Source: Granulicella sp. 5B5 (lineage in GTDB: Bacteria; Acidobacteriota; Terriglobia; Terriglobales; Acidobacteriaceae). From it: a stretch of DNA of 64,000 nucleotides. The notes beneath the pieces were generated by a model. The model did not search any database and was not told the origin of the DNA. It saw nothing but the letters and a program-made list of their open reading frames with translations. The translations under genes were made by a program, and so were the position numbers. Location: positions 3,658,001-3,722,000 of the forward strand of contig NZ_CP046444.1 of assembly GCF_014083945.1 (NCBI RefSeq), written 5' to 3'. Below, one piece after another: positions 17,441-26,022 of the stretch. Position 1 is the first letter of the stretch; each line of letters starts with the position of its first letter.

Positions 17441-17566
17441 CTACTCCCGGATATCAAACCTCCGGATCAGCCCATCCTCCACCCGGAAGATGTGTCCGAC
17501 CATCTCATCCATCAGCACCTTGCCCTCCAGGTCCTTCACCACTACACCCGCCGCAGAAACGCTACC
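17441..17566 (-). pseudogene. C-terminal remnant of a SnoaL/NTF2-like protein
   Basis: On the minus strand, 41 codons after an in-frame TGA read VVVKDLEGKVLMDEM, GHIFRVEDGLIRRFDI and RE before a TAG. That is the usual last strands of nuclear-transport-factor-2-like (SnoaL) proteins. No start or N-terminal half is present, so this is a truncated relic. It lies in the 437-base gap between pilT and the NIPSNAP gene, which otherwise holds only the compound repeat element. Confidence 0.5.
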
Positions 17567-17586
17567 TCATCCACGCCAGCCTCCTC

Positions 17587-17735
17587 TTGACACCACAGCT
17601 ACAATAAAGAGGTATCGCCAATCTCTGGAATAAAAGGTACATCTCATCCCGCGCCGCGGAACAAGCAGGGCAGGGGATACACTCTTAACCCCAATCCGCT
17701 CCGGATCTTACCCCCAAAAAAAGGGGGGAGGGTGC
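17587..17735 (+). other. Compound element E1, copy A (TTGACA-N7-TACAAT plus GGATCTT hairpin block)
   Basis: A TTGACA/TACAAT pair with a 7-base spacer is followed about 90 bases later by CTTAACCCCAATCCGCTC, then CGGATCTTACCCCC, an A-run loop and GGGGGGAGGGT. It is one of four copies sharing this order. It ends about 45 bases before the NIPSNAP gene, so it could be a leader or an independent small transcript. Confidence 0.55.
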
Positions 17736-17778
17736 TCACGTTGTCGTACTCTAAAAACGACGCCAACGGAGACCTCGA

Positions 17779-18546
17779 ATGGAACGCCGCGCCTTCATGA
17801 AATCAGCCCTCGCCACCGCAGCAACAACCTCCTTCGCCTCCCCTCCGCAGCCGCAGCAGGAGTTCTACGAGCTCCGCAAATACACCCTCCGCAACGGCCC
17901 GCAGTTGGCCCTTGCGCAAGGCTACTTCGAGCGCGCCCTCATCCCCGCACTCAACCGCCTCGGCTGCTCCCCCATAGGAGCCTTCAAGCTCGACATCGGC
18001 CCCGAAACGCCAACGTATTATGTGCTCATCCCCTCAACCTCCGCCGAGCTCCTCATCTCCCTCGACACCCGCCTCGCCGCGGACCCTGAATACATCCGCA
18101 ACGCTGCCGGCTTCCGCGACGCCCCCGCTTCAGCCCCAGCCTTCCAGCGCGCCGAACGCACCCTGCTCTCCGCCTTCACCGGATGGCCCAAACTCACGGC
18201 ACCCAAGCCCGGCAAGCGCATCTTCCAGCTCCGCACCTATGAAAGCCCCAGCCAGGTCGCCCACCAGCACAAAATCCAGATGTTCAACGAAGCCGAGATC
18301 GCCATCTTCATCCGCAGCGGCCTCAACCCGGTCTTCTTCGGCAACACGCTCATCGGCTCGCGCATGCCCAACCTCACCTACATGCTCACCTTCCCCAGCC
18401 TCGCCGACCTCACCGAGCACTGGTCCAAGTTCTCCGCCGATCCCGAATGGCACGAGCTCTCCCACAAACTCGGCAACACCGACGCCGACATCGTCAGCAA
18501 CATCTCCAACCTCTACCTCAGTCCACTACCGTTCTCGCAGATCTGA
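17779..18546 (+). CDS. NIPSNAP family protein with twin-arginine-type signal
   Basis: A 255-residue protein. An ERRAFMKSALATAATTSFA leader (twin Arg, hydrophobic stretch, Ala-rich end) suggests export by Tat. Two NIPSNAP-type ferredoxin-like domains follow: FYELRKYTLRNGPQLALAQ at about residue 30 and IFQLRTYESPSQVAHQHK at about 150, the second ending LTYMLTFPSLADLTEHWSKF and FSADPEWHELSH. Acidobacteria have many such paired NIPSNAP proteins of unknown function. The ATG has GGAG 8 bases upstream. It follows compound element copy A. Confidence 0.85.
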   Translation: MERRAFMKSALATAATTSFASPPQPQQEFYELRKYTLRNGPQLALAQGYFERALIPALNRLGCSPIGAFKLDIGPETPTYYVLIPSTSAELLISLDTRLAADPEYIRNAAGFRDAPASAPAFQRAERTLLSAFTGWPKLTAPKPGKRIFQLRTYESPSQVAHQHKIQMFNEAEIAIFIRSGLNPVFFGNTLIGSRMPNLTYMLTFPSLADLTEHWSKFSADPEWHELSHKLGNTDADIVSNISNLYLSPLPFSQI

Positions 18547-18552
18547 CGCACC

Positions 18553-18978
18553 CTACCGTCCATCAAACTTAGCCTGCGCCACCCGAAACCTCTCCAGGTT
18601 CTCCACCGCCCATAGCCAAAGCGGATGCACCTGTTCCAGCATCTCCAGCCCCAACTCCGTCACCGCATACTCCACCCGCGGAGGCACCTCCGCAAACACC
18701 GCCCGAGTCACCAGCCCATCGCGCTCCAATTGCCGCAGCGTCTTCGTCAGCGATTTCTGGCTCACTCCCTCCACCTGCTCCATCACCCGCGAAAACCGCA
18801 TCGGCTCGCCATTCTCCGCCAGCACCGCGAGCGTCCACAGTGTCCACTTCTCAGCCATGCGTGTCACCGTCTCGCGCACCAGAGAGTCCATCTCTGGCCC
18901 CAGCGCTTCGCACGCTTCATTTGCCTCTGCCCAGTCGATCTTCGATTTTTTTCGTGCCACTTTCTTTATTTTCCTCAT
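18553..18978 (-). CDS. HxlR family winged-helix transcriptional regulator
   Basis: A 141-residue protein with a basic N-terminus and an HxlR/MarR-like winged helix: EKWTLWTLAVLAENGEPMRFSR, VSQKSLTKTLRQLERDGL as the recognition helix, and VPPRVEYAVTELGLEML as the wing and following helix. The family DNA-binding core normally starts with a redox-sensitive Cys; here CEALG lies about 20 residues before the core and could serve. It is divergent from a short-chain dehydrogenase, with a perfect 14-base palindrome next to its own start, so autoregulation and control of the neighbour are likely. Confidence 0.88.
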   Translation of the reverse strand: MRKIKKVARKKSKIDWAEANEACEALGPEMDSLVRETVTRMAEKWTLWTLAVLAENGEPMRFSRVMEQVEGVSQKSLTKTLRQLERDGLVTRAVFAEVPPRVEYAVTELGLEMLEQVHPLWLWAVENLERFRVAQAKFDGR

Positions 18979-18981
18979 TAG

Positions 18982-18995
18982 TTACCTAAAGGTAA
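18982..18995. promoter_or_regulatory. Candidate HxlR operator
   Basis: TTACCTAAAGGTAA has perfect 6-base arms (TTACCT/AGGTAA) around AA. It lies 4 bases upstream of the HxlR start codon and 60 bases before the divergent dehydrogenase. Confidence 0.5.
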
Positions 18996-19054
18996 GTACA
19001 AGCCGAAAAGGTGCCTTATTGCCATTAGATACTGACTGCTTCATAGTACTCCTT

Positions 19055-19999
19055 ATGAAGACGAACTGGACCACCCGAGACATCCCGTCACAGCAAGGCC
19101 GCCGCGTTCTCATCACCGGAGCCAACAGCGGCATCGGCTTCCACACCGCTCTCGAGCTCGCGCGGCAAGGCGCTGAGATTATTCTCCCCGCCCGCTCACT
19201 CGCTAAATCCGAAGACGCCATCGCCCGCATCCGTGCCGAAGTCCCCAATGCAAAGCTCATTGCGGAAACCCTCGACCTCGCCGACCTCAGCAGCGTCCAC
19301 GCCTTCGCCGCTCGCATCGTCCTGCGTTTTCCCGGTCAGTCACTCGATCTCCTCATCAACAACGCCGGCGTCATGGCCATCCCACAGCGCGAGATCACTC
19401 CCGACGGCTACGAGCGCCAGTTCGCCACCAACTACCTTGGCCCCTTCGCGCTTACGGCGCTGCTCTACAACTCCATCAGGCAACAGCTCGGCTCGCGCAT
19501 CGTCATCGTCTCCAGCACTGCCAGCAAGTTTGGCAAAATCGACTTCAGCAATCTGCAGTCCGAGCGCCGTTATAGCCCCATGTGGCAGTGCTACGCGCAG
19601 TCCAAGCTCGCCGACTCCATCTTTGCGCTTGAGCTGCAGCGCCGACTCACCGCCATCAACTCGCCAATCATCACTACCGCCGCGCATCCTGGCTACGCCA
19701 TCACGAACCTGCAGACCAGCGGCCCTGGCGAAGGCTCCTTCATGATGAATCTGATGAGCATGGTACTGAAGCCCATCCTCTCGCACGACGCTCTGCACGG
19801 CGCGCTGCCCACGCTCTACGCAGCAGTCGATCCCAACGCGCAGCCCAGCGGCTACTACGGTCCCAACGGCTTCCAGGAGCTCAAAGGCAATCCTGCCCCT
19901 GCAAAGATCGCACCCGCTGCACAGGACCCCATCGTCGCCGCAAAGCTATGGGCAGTCTCCGAGCAACTCACCGGCGTCCCCTTCAACATCCACGCCTGA
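19055..19999 (+). CDS. Short-chain dehydrogenase/reductase
   Basis: A 314-residue SDR with cofactor motif TGANSGIGFHTALELA (TGxxxGIG), NNAGVMAIP (NNAG), active-site Ser in IVIVSSTASKFG and a YAQSK (YxxxK) catalytic pair. It resembles retinol-dehydrogenase/WW-domain-oxidoreductase-like SDRs, but the substrate is unknown. A C-terminal extension of about 60 residues (GYYGPNGFQELKG) is usual for that group. The ATG is chosen at the beginning of the homologous region; a much longer upstream reading frame runs antisense through HxlR. The stop abuts the stop of the converging ClC gene with no base between. Confidence 0.88.
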   Translation: MKTNWTTRDIPSQQGRRVLITGANSGIGFHTALELARQGAEIILPARSLAKSEDAIARIRAEVPNAKLIAETLDLADLSSVHAFAARIVLRFPGQSLDLLINNAGVMAIPQREITPDGYERQFATNYLGPFALTALLYNSIRQQLGSRIVIVSSTASKFGKIDFSNLQSERRYSPMWQCYAQSKLADSIFALELQRRLTAINSPIITTAAHPGYAITNLQTSGPGEGSFMMNLMSMVLKPILSHDALHGALPTLYAAVDPNAQPSGYYGPNGFQELKGNPAPAKIAPAAQDPIVAAKLWAVSEQLTGVPFNIHA

Positions 20000-21727
20000 T
20001 CAGCCCGCAGCCATCTCCTCATGCGAGAGGTGGCTGCCATCACCATCGCCTTCACCAATCGGTGCAAGCTCAGTCGCCAGTGAATCAATGCCCTCCGGCT
20101 GTACCACTACAATCAGTCGATCACCCGGCAGAAGCACTAAATCCGGCTTCGCCAGCAACACATTCTTCCCCCGCAGCACCGACACAATCCGCGAGTGGCT
20201 CACAGCTCCATCCACTGGCCGCACACGGATCTGTTTGCCCGCCCACTTGCTCTTCGGCCTCAGCACACCAGCCGTCAGCCGCGAACCATCGGGCAGGTCC
20301 AGCTCCAGTCCGCTCTGCAGCAGCGCCGCCAGATGCACATGCGTTACCTCGCTCGGCCAAGCGATGCCGCCATGCTCCAGCAGCCGCATCGCAACCTCCA
20401 CCTGCTCCGCCTGGTGCGCAGGCGAGTCCGCTCTCCCCGCCACCTGCGCCTCATACATGCTGCCGTACTTCACAAACCGCGACAGGTTCTTCTGGATCAC
20501 GAAGCTCAGCATCACCGCCAGCCCTGCCGGCACCAGCAGTGCATAGCCACCCGTCATCTCCACCACCATCAGCAGCGTCGCAATCGGCACGCGCGCCGCG
20601 CCGCCGAACACCGCCGCCATCCCCACAATCACCAGCCCTGCCGGTGCATGATGGCTCAGCCCACTGAACACGCCGCCCAGCATCGCCCCCACAAACAGGC
20701 TCGGCGCAAACACACCGCCCGACCCGCCCGACGACACCGTCAGCGAAAACGCAATCATCTTCGCGCCCAGCAGGATCAGCAGCAGCCGCAGCGCCATCTG
20801 TCCATCCATCGCCTGCTGCATCCAGCCATAGCCACCCGCCAGCACCTGCGGTAGCTTCAGCGCAATCAGGCCCACCAGCAGTCCACCAATCGCCGGCTTG
20901 ATCCACGGCGGTATCGGCAGCGCATGGAACCCATCGCGCATCCGGTAGAACACCTCCGGTAGCACCGTCGCCACCAGCCCGCTCGCTGCTCCCAGCGCGA
21001 TGTACCAAAGGTAGTGCGTCAGCTGCGTTGGCGGAAACTGTCCCGGCACCGTGAACAGCGGTTTGAATCCCACAAACGCGCCATTCACCGCATACGCCAC
21101 AATCGCCGCCAACATGCAGTACAGCAGCCCTTCGCTCTCAAACTCAATCCCGCTGTACAGCACCTCCACCGCAAACAACGCCGTCCCAATCGGCGACCGG
21201 AAGATCGCCGACAGTCCCGCGGCCATACCCATCAGCACCAGCAGCCGTCGCTCTCGCGTAGGCCGATTCAACCACGTCGCATACATCGACCCGAAACCTG
21301 CCGCGATCAGCGCCGTCGGCCCTTCGCGGCCGGCCGACCCGCCCGACCCAATCGTGATCGCCGAAGCCACCATCTTCAGCGGAGCCACCCGCGCCCGGAT
21401 CGTCCCACCCGTCCAATGCAGCGCCTTCACTACCGTATCGGTGCCGTGCCCCTCGGCCTCCGGCGCGAACGTATAAACGAGCCATCCCGAAAGCAGCCCG
21501 CCCAGCGTCGTCACCACCGGCACCAGCCACAGCCCATGCGGCCCAATCACCTGGTTCGGTGAGCCGCCCTCACCACGCAGCCCCGGCGGCGTATACCCCG
21601 CCATCCACTGCAGAAACAGCTTCTGCGAAGCGTCCAGCATCCACGTAAACACCTGCGCACTCAGGCCACCTACCACCCCAAGCACAACGGAATCTAACAG
21701 CAGCCGCGGGTTGTCTTTGCTTTGCAC
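20000..21727 (-). CDS. ClC-type chloride channel/transporter with C-terminal RCK_C-like domain
   Basis: A 575-residue protein. The membrane part has GSGGSAGREGP with the gating-type Glu of GREGP and a GGSGGVFAPSLFVGA pore loop. At the position of the GSGIP loop it reads GHGTD, so the central anion-coordinating Ser is replaced by His, as in a known prokaryotic subgroup. A regulatory tail from about residue 430 contains a CBS-unlike, TrkA_C/RCK_C-like domain (KSKWAGKQIRVRPVDG, SVLRGKNVLLAKPDLVLLPGDRLIVVV). It probably exchanges or conducts chloride in the inner membrane, with the tail sensing a ligand. The GTG start has no clear Shine-Dalgarno. Confidence 0.88.
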   Translation of the reverse strand: MQSKDNPRLLLDSVVLGVVGGLSAQVFTWMLDASQKLFLQWMAGYTPPGLRGEGGSPNQVIGPHGLWLVPVVTTLGGLLSGWLVYTFAPEAEGHGTDTVVKALHWTGGTIRARVAPLKMVASAITIGSGGSAGREGPTALIAAGFGSMYATWLNRPTRERRLLVLMGMAAGLSAIFRSPIGTALFAVEVLYSGIEFESEGLLYCMLAAIVAYAVNGAFVGFKPLFTVPGQFPPTQLTHYLWYIALGAASGLVATVLPEVFYRMRDGFHALPIPPWIKPAIGGLLVGLIALKLPQVLAGGYGWMQQAMDGQMALRLLLILLGAKMIAFSLTVSSGGSGGVFAPSLFVGAMLGGVFSGLSHHAPAGLVIVGMAAVFGGAARVPIATLLMVVEMTGGYALLVPAGLAVMLSFVIQKNLSRFVKYGSMYEAQVAGRADSPAHQAEQVEVAMRLLEHGGIAWPSEVTHVHLAALLQSGLELDLPDGSRLTAGVLRPKSKWAGKQIRVRPVDGAVSHSRIVSVLRGKNVLLAKPDLVLLPGDRLIVVVQPEGIDSLATELAPIGEGDGDGSHLSHEEMAAG

Positions 21728-21778
21728 TACTGTCTACGATGCGCGCAATGTGTTAAACAGCGCTGAAAATTTCGGCGG

Positions 21779-24184
21779 CTACTCTCCATAAGGCACCCAG
21801 ATGTTCTTTACCTGTGTAGCATGTCGCAGCCACCAGCGCCCTTCGGCCTTCGCGTTGAACCAATCTACTGCGCGCCCATCGTTCGCAAACACCTGCTTCA
21901 AGTTCCCAATCGACGCGGCCTTCACCATCGCACTCGCCACTTCATCGCGGAAGCTCCATACCGCATCCACATCGTCATGCTCGGCCAGCGTCTTGCCCAG
22001 CGACAGCGGTGGCCCTGCAACCAGGTTCACCACGCCACCCGGAACATCGCTCGTATCCAGCACCTGGTACAGCTCCGCCATCAGCGTTGCAGTTGTCTCG
22101 CTAGGCACCGCGACCACCGTGTTGCCCATCGCAATCGCCGGCAGCACCAGCGACATCAACCCCAGCAACGGTGCATCCTCCGGCGCCAGCACACCAACCA
22201 CGCCGACAGCCTCCTTCATCGCCAGCGTCACCATCTTCATCGGCGGATTGTGCACCGAACCCTCATACTTATCCGCCCATGCAGCATAAGCAAATGTGCG
22301 CTCAATCGTCGCCTCAATCTCACGCTCCGCCTGTGCTTCACCCACAAATGCCGCGAGCTTCGCCGCAATCTCAGCCTTGCGCTGCATCAGGTTCTCGGCC
22401 AGGAAGTACAGCACCTGCGCGCGTCCATGGGCCGCAGTCTTGGCCCACTTCGCACTCATTCCGCGAGCAGCCTCCACCGCATTCCGCACATCTTTGCGCG
22501 ACCCCAGCGGAGCCTCACCGACCAGCTCACCACCGCGCCCATACACCGGATAGCTATACCCCGAATCCGGCCGCGTCTGCTTCCCACCGATATACTGCTT
22601 CACCGTCCGATCAATCCCAAGCGCAGGCTCCGAAGAACTGGGTGCCCCATGTCTCGCTTCTGAGACATGGGTTTGCAGAGAAGCCTGTTGAGTTACGGTT
22701 GTGGTTGCTGCCTCCGCCCACTCCGGCACCAGGTACTCATACATCCCTTCCTTTCCACCCTCACGCCCATAGCCGGATTCACGATACCCGCCAAACCCAC
22801 ATGCCGCATCGAACAGGTTCGTCGCATTCACCCACACCACACCGGCCTTCACCTGCGCGGCCACATCCAGCGCGACATTGATGTTCTCGCTCCAGATACT
22901 CGCGGCTAAACCATACGTCGTATTGTTCGCCAGTTCCACAGCCTCCGCCGGAGTCCGAAACGTCATCGCCACCAGCACCGGCCCAAAGATCTCCTCCTGC
23001 GCCACCGTGCTCGCAGGCGAAACATCCGTTAGCAATGTCGGCTTATAAAACAGCCCCTTCTCCGGCATCGACATCTCCGGCTGCCAGCAAGTTGCCCCTT
23101 CGGCAACGCCCTGCTTTACCAGCCCTGCAATCCGTTCCAACTGCACCGCATCCACAATCGCCCCAATGTCGACAGCCTTATCCAGCGGCGACCCCACCCG
23201 CAGCGTCTGCATCCGCGCCTTCACCTTATCCAGCAGCCGCTCCGCTACGCGCTCCTGCACCAGCAGCCGCGACCCCGCGCAACACACCTGCCCCTGGTTG
23301 AACCAGATCCCATCCACCAACCCCTCAACCGCCGAGTCCAGGTCCGCATCATCGAACACAATAAACGGAGACTTCCCACCCAGCTCAAGCGACAACTTCT
23401 TCGAAGTCCCCGCCGTAGCCTTCCGAATAATCCGCCCCACCTCAGTCGATCCCGTAAACGCAATCTTGTCGATCCCCGGATGGCTAGTAATCGCCGCGCC
23501 CGTCTCGCCCGCGCCATTCACCACATTCAGCACACCGGCAGGCAGCCCAATCTCATCGGCAATCTCCGCCAGCGCCAGTGCACTCAGCGGAGTGTACTCC
23601 GCAGGCTTGATCACCACCGTGCACCCCGCAGCCAGCGCCGGAGCCACCTTCCACGCAAACATCAGCAGCGGAAAGTTCCACGGAATAATCTGCCCCACCA
23701 CCCCCACCGGCTCGTACCCAACAAGCTCCTCATCCCGCAACTGCGCCCACCCGGCATGATGATAAAAGTGCCGCGCCACCAGCGGAATATCAATGTCCCG
23801 CGACTCGCGAATCGACTTCCCGTTATCCAGCGTCTCCAGCACGGCTAACTTTCTGGCGTGCTTCTGCACCTGCCGTGCCAGCGCATACAGATACCGAGCC
23901 CGCTGATGCCCCGTCAGCGCCTGCCACCCCGGCAACGCCGCTCGCGCCGCTTTTACCGCCGCATCGACATCGCTCGCCCCAGCTGTAGCCACCGTCGCCA
24001 GCACCTCACCCGTCGCCGGATTCTTCGTCTCAAACGTCTCCGCACCCACGGCAGTCCACTTGCCACCGATGTAGTTCCCAAACCGCCGCCCATGCGCCTC
24101 GAGCCACTTCACCACCTCGCTCGCATCCTCCGGCGCCGGTCCGTACTCCATCGAATAAAACTTCTCCACTACGCCGCTTGCCAT
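21779..24184 (-). CDS. Two-domain aldehyde dehydrogenase (ALDH16-type)
   Basis: An 801-residue protein made of two ALDH folds. The first (about residues 35-500) is complete: IPWNFPLLMFAWK, FTGSTEVG, catalytic general base in LELGGKSP (E267) and nucleophile in NQGQVCCAGS (C301 by alignment). The second (about 530-801) keeps the fold signature (VGVVGVLAPEDAPLLGLMS) but lacks both catalytic motifs, like the pseudo-domain of ALDH16 proteins. The interdomain linker includes an in-frame R2 palindromic repeat (THVSEARHGAPSSS). It is the last gene of an operon after deoC and an unknown gene, so oxidation of acetaldehyde released by deoxyribose-phosphate aldolase is the likely role. Confidence 0.88.
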   Translation of the reverse strand: MASGVVEKFYSMEYGPAPEDASEVVKWLEAHGRRFGNYIGGKWTAVGAETFETKNPATGEVLATVATAGASDVDAAVKAARAALPGWQALTGHQRARYLYALARQVQKHARKLAVLETLDNGKSIRESRDIDIPLVARHFYHHAGWAQLRDEELVGYEPVGVVGQIIPWNFPLLMFAWKVAPALAAGCTVVIKPAEYTPLSALALAEIADEIGLPAGVLNVVNGAGETGAAITSHPGIDKIAFTGSTEVGRIIRKATAGTSKKLSLELGGKSPFIVFDDADLDSAVEGLVDGIWFNQGQVCCAGSRLLVQERVAERLLDKVKARMQTLRVGSPLDKAVDIGAIVDAVQLERIAGLVKQGVAEGATCWQPEMSMPEKGLFYKPTLLTDVSPASTVAQEEIFGPVLVAMTFRTPAEAVELANNTTYGLAASIWSENINVALDVAAQVKAGVVWVNATNLFDAACGFGGYRESGYGREGGKEGMYEYLVPEWAEAATTTVTQQASLQTHVSEARHGAPSSSEPALGIDRTVKQYIGGKQTRPDSGYSYPVYGRGGELVGEAPLGSRKDVRNAVEAARGMSAKWAKTAAHGRAQVLYFLAENLMQRKAEIAAKLAAFVGEAQAEREIEATIERTFAYAAWADKYEGSVHNPPMKMVTLAMKEAVGVVGVLAPEDAPLLGLMSLVLPAIAMGNTVVAVPSETTATLMAELYQVLDTSDVPGGVVNLVAGPPLSLGKTLAEHDDVDAVWSFRDEVASAMVKAASIGNLKQVFANDGRAVDWFNAKAEGRWWLRHATQVKNIWVPYGE
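22634..22680. repeat. Palindromic repeat, family R2, in frame in the ALDH linker
   Basis: GGTGCCCCATGTCTCGC, TTC, then TGAGACATGGG; the arms CCATGTCTC/GAGACATGG pair perfectly. On the minus strand it is translated as part of the linker between the two ALDH domains. Confidence 0.75.
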
Positions 24185-24253
24185 TGCTACCTCGCTAAAT
24201 CATTTCGGGGATGTTTTGTATCCATAGATGCTGATGACCGATCGCTTAACACC

Positions 24254-24982
24254 CTAGGGGGGTGGTGGCAGCTTGACCAATAAATCTCGAGCTTTCCACT
24301 CTTCAAATTTAGAAGCCATTTCTTCGGTATATTCAGAAATCCAATTTTCTTCATGTTCTATCGCCCACCCCACAATGTGGTTCCAGATTCTACCTACGTG
24401 CCCGAGCAGGTCCGACAGCAAGAGCTGAGAATTGGCCGGGTCACCAGTCAACAAAATTGAAGCTCTAGGCGTTGGATGACCACCGCGATCACAGTGATAT
24501 CCATAGTCTTTTCCCCGGAATCTTCCTTGTGAAGCTTTCCGCAGCTTTGCCGGACGAAAAAAGTCTTGTCTCTCTTCGTCATTGCTTCGAATCCATTGCT
24601 CAGCATCTTTGTCGCGCGACTCAAAAGCCCACGCAAGGTACTCGACTTCGACCATTTGTCGAAGCAGGGCCGATGCTGCATAGCATCGGCTTGTGGTGAA
24701 TAACTCTGCGCTTGCACCTGTGAGCTCGGATGCAATCCTAAGCAGCATAGATACCGCAACCGTCTCATCAGACCCATAGCCGAAAGGGGAGACTCCGGTC
24801 TTTCTGTCGGTTCCGGCTATATATCCAACAACGTGAAGAGTATCTCCAACCTTCTTGAATCGCTTCGAGGCAAAAAGCGCAAGCGAGCTTCGAAGTTCAA
24901 CGACGGATGGATCGATTGCAGCAGCAGAGACCCATACTTTCATCGACTCTATTTGTGACGCTGGTATCACCATATTTCTCAC
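24254..24982 (-). CDS. Unknown protein between deoC and the aldehyde dehydrogenase
   Basis: A 242-residue, mainly helical soluble protein that I do not recognise. Visible features are a conserved-looking ASALLRQMVEVEYLAWAFE helix, DAEQWIRSNDEERQDFF, a YHCDRGGHPTPRA segment that could bind a metal, and a Trp-rich C-terminal region (IWNHIVGWAIEHEENWISEY). The helix pattern is reminiscent of DUF5677-like proteins, but this is weak. Its base composition is clearly lower in GC than its neighbours and its codon use is less biased, suggesting recent acquisition. A GTG start overlaps the deoC stop as GTGA; an ATG three codons on is possible. Its insertion splits what is otherwise a deoC-ALDH pair. 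Confidence 0.65.
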   Translation of the reverse strand: MRNMVIPASQIESMKVWVSAAAIDPSVVELRSSLALFASKRFKKVGDTLHVVGYIAGTDRKTGVSPFGYGSDETVAVSMLLRIASELTGASAELFTTSRCYAASALLRQMVEVEYLAWAFESRDKDAEQWIRSNDEERQDFFRPAKLRKASQGRFRGKDYGYHCDRGGHPTPRASILLTGDPANSQLLLSDLLGHVGRIWNHIVGWAIEHEENWISEYTEEMASKFEEWKARDLLVKLPPPP

Positions 24983-26001
24983 GCAATCGGATGCCGATAG
25001 GTCGCCGAATACCTTCCCGTAACAAAATGCTCCAGCTGCCGCTCAATATCCGCCAGCATCGAACTAGCCCCGAACCGGAACAACGAAGGCTCCAGCCAAG
25101 GCCGTCCAAGCTCATCCTTCATCAGAGCCAGCCAATCCAGAGACTGCTTCGCCGTCTTGATCCCGCCCGCCGGCTTATACCCGACATACATCCCCGTCCG
25201 TTCCGCATACTCACGAATCGCCCTTACCATCACCAGCGAAACCGGCAGCGTAGCATTCACAGCTTCTTTGCCAGTCGACGTCTTAATAAAATCACTTCCC
25301 GCCATCATCGCCACCCAACTCGCCCGGGCCACATTCCGCAGCGTCAACAGATCGCCCGTCCCAAGAATCGCCTTCATATGCGCGGCCCCGCACGCCTCCT
25401 TGAACGCGGCAACCTCGTCATACAGCGCACCCCACTCGCCGTTGAACACATGCGCGCGCGTAATCACAATATCGATCTCGCTTGCCCCGGCTTCAACACT
25501 TCGCCGAATCTCATTCACCCGCTCAGCCAACGGGCTCAACCCGGCAGGGAAGCCCGTCGACACCGCAGCCACCGGAATCCCGCTCCCCTCCAACGCCTTC
25601 ACCGCCGTCTCCACAAACGCGTGATACACACAGACAGCACCCGTCGTAAGATGAAGCTTCTCAATCCCCAGCGCCTTCACCAGATGGTCCTGCAACGGCC
25701 GTCGAGCCTTCGCACACAACCGCTTCACCCGATCGGCACTGTCATCGCCCGAGAGCGTCGTCAAATCCATACACGCAATCGCGCGCAGCAGCCAAGCCGC
25801 CTGCCACTCTTTCTTCACTGTTCGCCGAGTCCCAATCGTCGCTGCGCGCCGCTCCACCGCGCTTGTATTCACCTGAACCTCATCCACCCAATCTAGGTTC
25901 AGCTCAATCCGCTGGTTCGGCGAAAGCTCTCGCCCATGCAGCGTCACCGGCACCGCCGCACCAAGCACCTCACCCAACTGTTCGCGCTCTCTAACACTCA
26001 T
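24979..26001 (-). CDS. deoC: Deoxyribose-phosphate aldolase
   Basis: Cleaves 2-deoxyribose-5-phosphate to glyceraldehyde-3-phosphate and acetaldehyde in deoxynucleoside catabolism. At 340 residues it is longer than the E. coli enzyme and resembles the extended form with an N-terminal addition of about 80 residues. Core motifs: MDLTTLSGDD, AVSTGFPAG, EIDIVI, the Schiff-base lysine strand FIKTSTGK, and VGYKPAGGIKTAK with the second essential Lys. It is the first gene of the three-gene operon leading to the ALDH16-type dehydrogenase. The start is the ATG just before REREQLGEVL. Confidence 0.95.
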   Translation of the reverse strand: MSVREREQLGEVLGAAVPVTLHGRELSPNQRIELNLDWVDEVQVNTSAVERRAATIGTRRTVKKEWQAAWLLRAIACMDLTTLSGDDSADRVKRLCAKARRPLQDHLVKALGIEKLHLTTGAVCVYHAFVETAVKALEGSGIPVAAVSTGFPAGLSPLAERVNEIRRSVEAGASEIDIVITRAHVFNGEWGALYDEVAAFKEACGAAHMKAILGTGDLLTLRNVARASWVAMMAGSDFIKTSTGKEAVNATLPVSLVMVRAIREYAERTGMYVGYKPAGGIKTAKQSLDWLALMKDELGRPWLEPSLFRFGASSMLADIERQLEHFVTGRYSATYRHPIA

Positions 26002-26022
26002 CGCTCGTACTCCCCATACAGT

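Noticed and set aside
17587-17605. TTGACA/TACAAT pairs read as normal sigma70 promoters
   Set aside because: The spacer is 7 bases in all four copies, far from 16-18, so they are reported as part of an unexplained element instead.
18020-19054. A 345-codon extension in front of the SDR gene
   Set aside because: It overlaps the NIPSNAP gene in another frame and runs antisense through HxlR; the SDR starts at the conserved region.
24907-25896. A 329-codon open frame antisense to deoC
   Set aside because: Arg/His/Pro-rich shadow; deoC motifs on the minus strand are clear.
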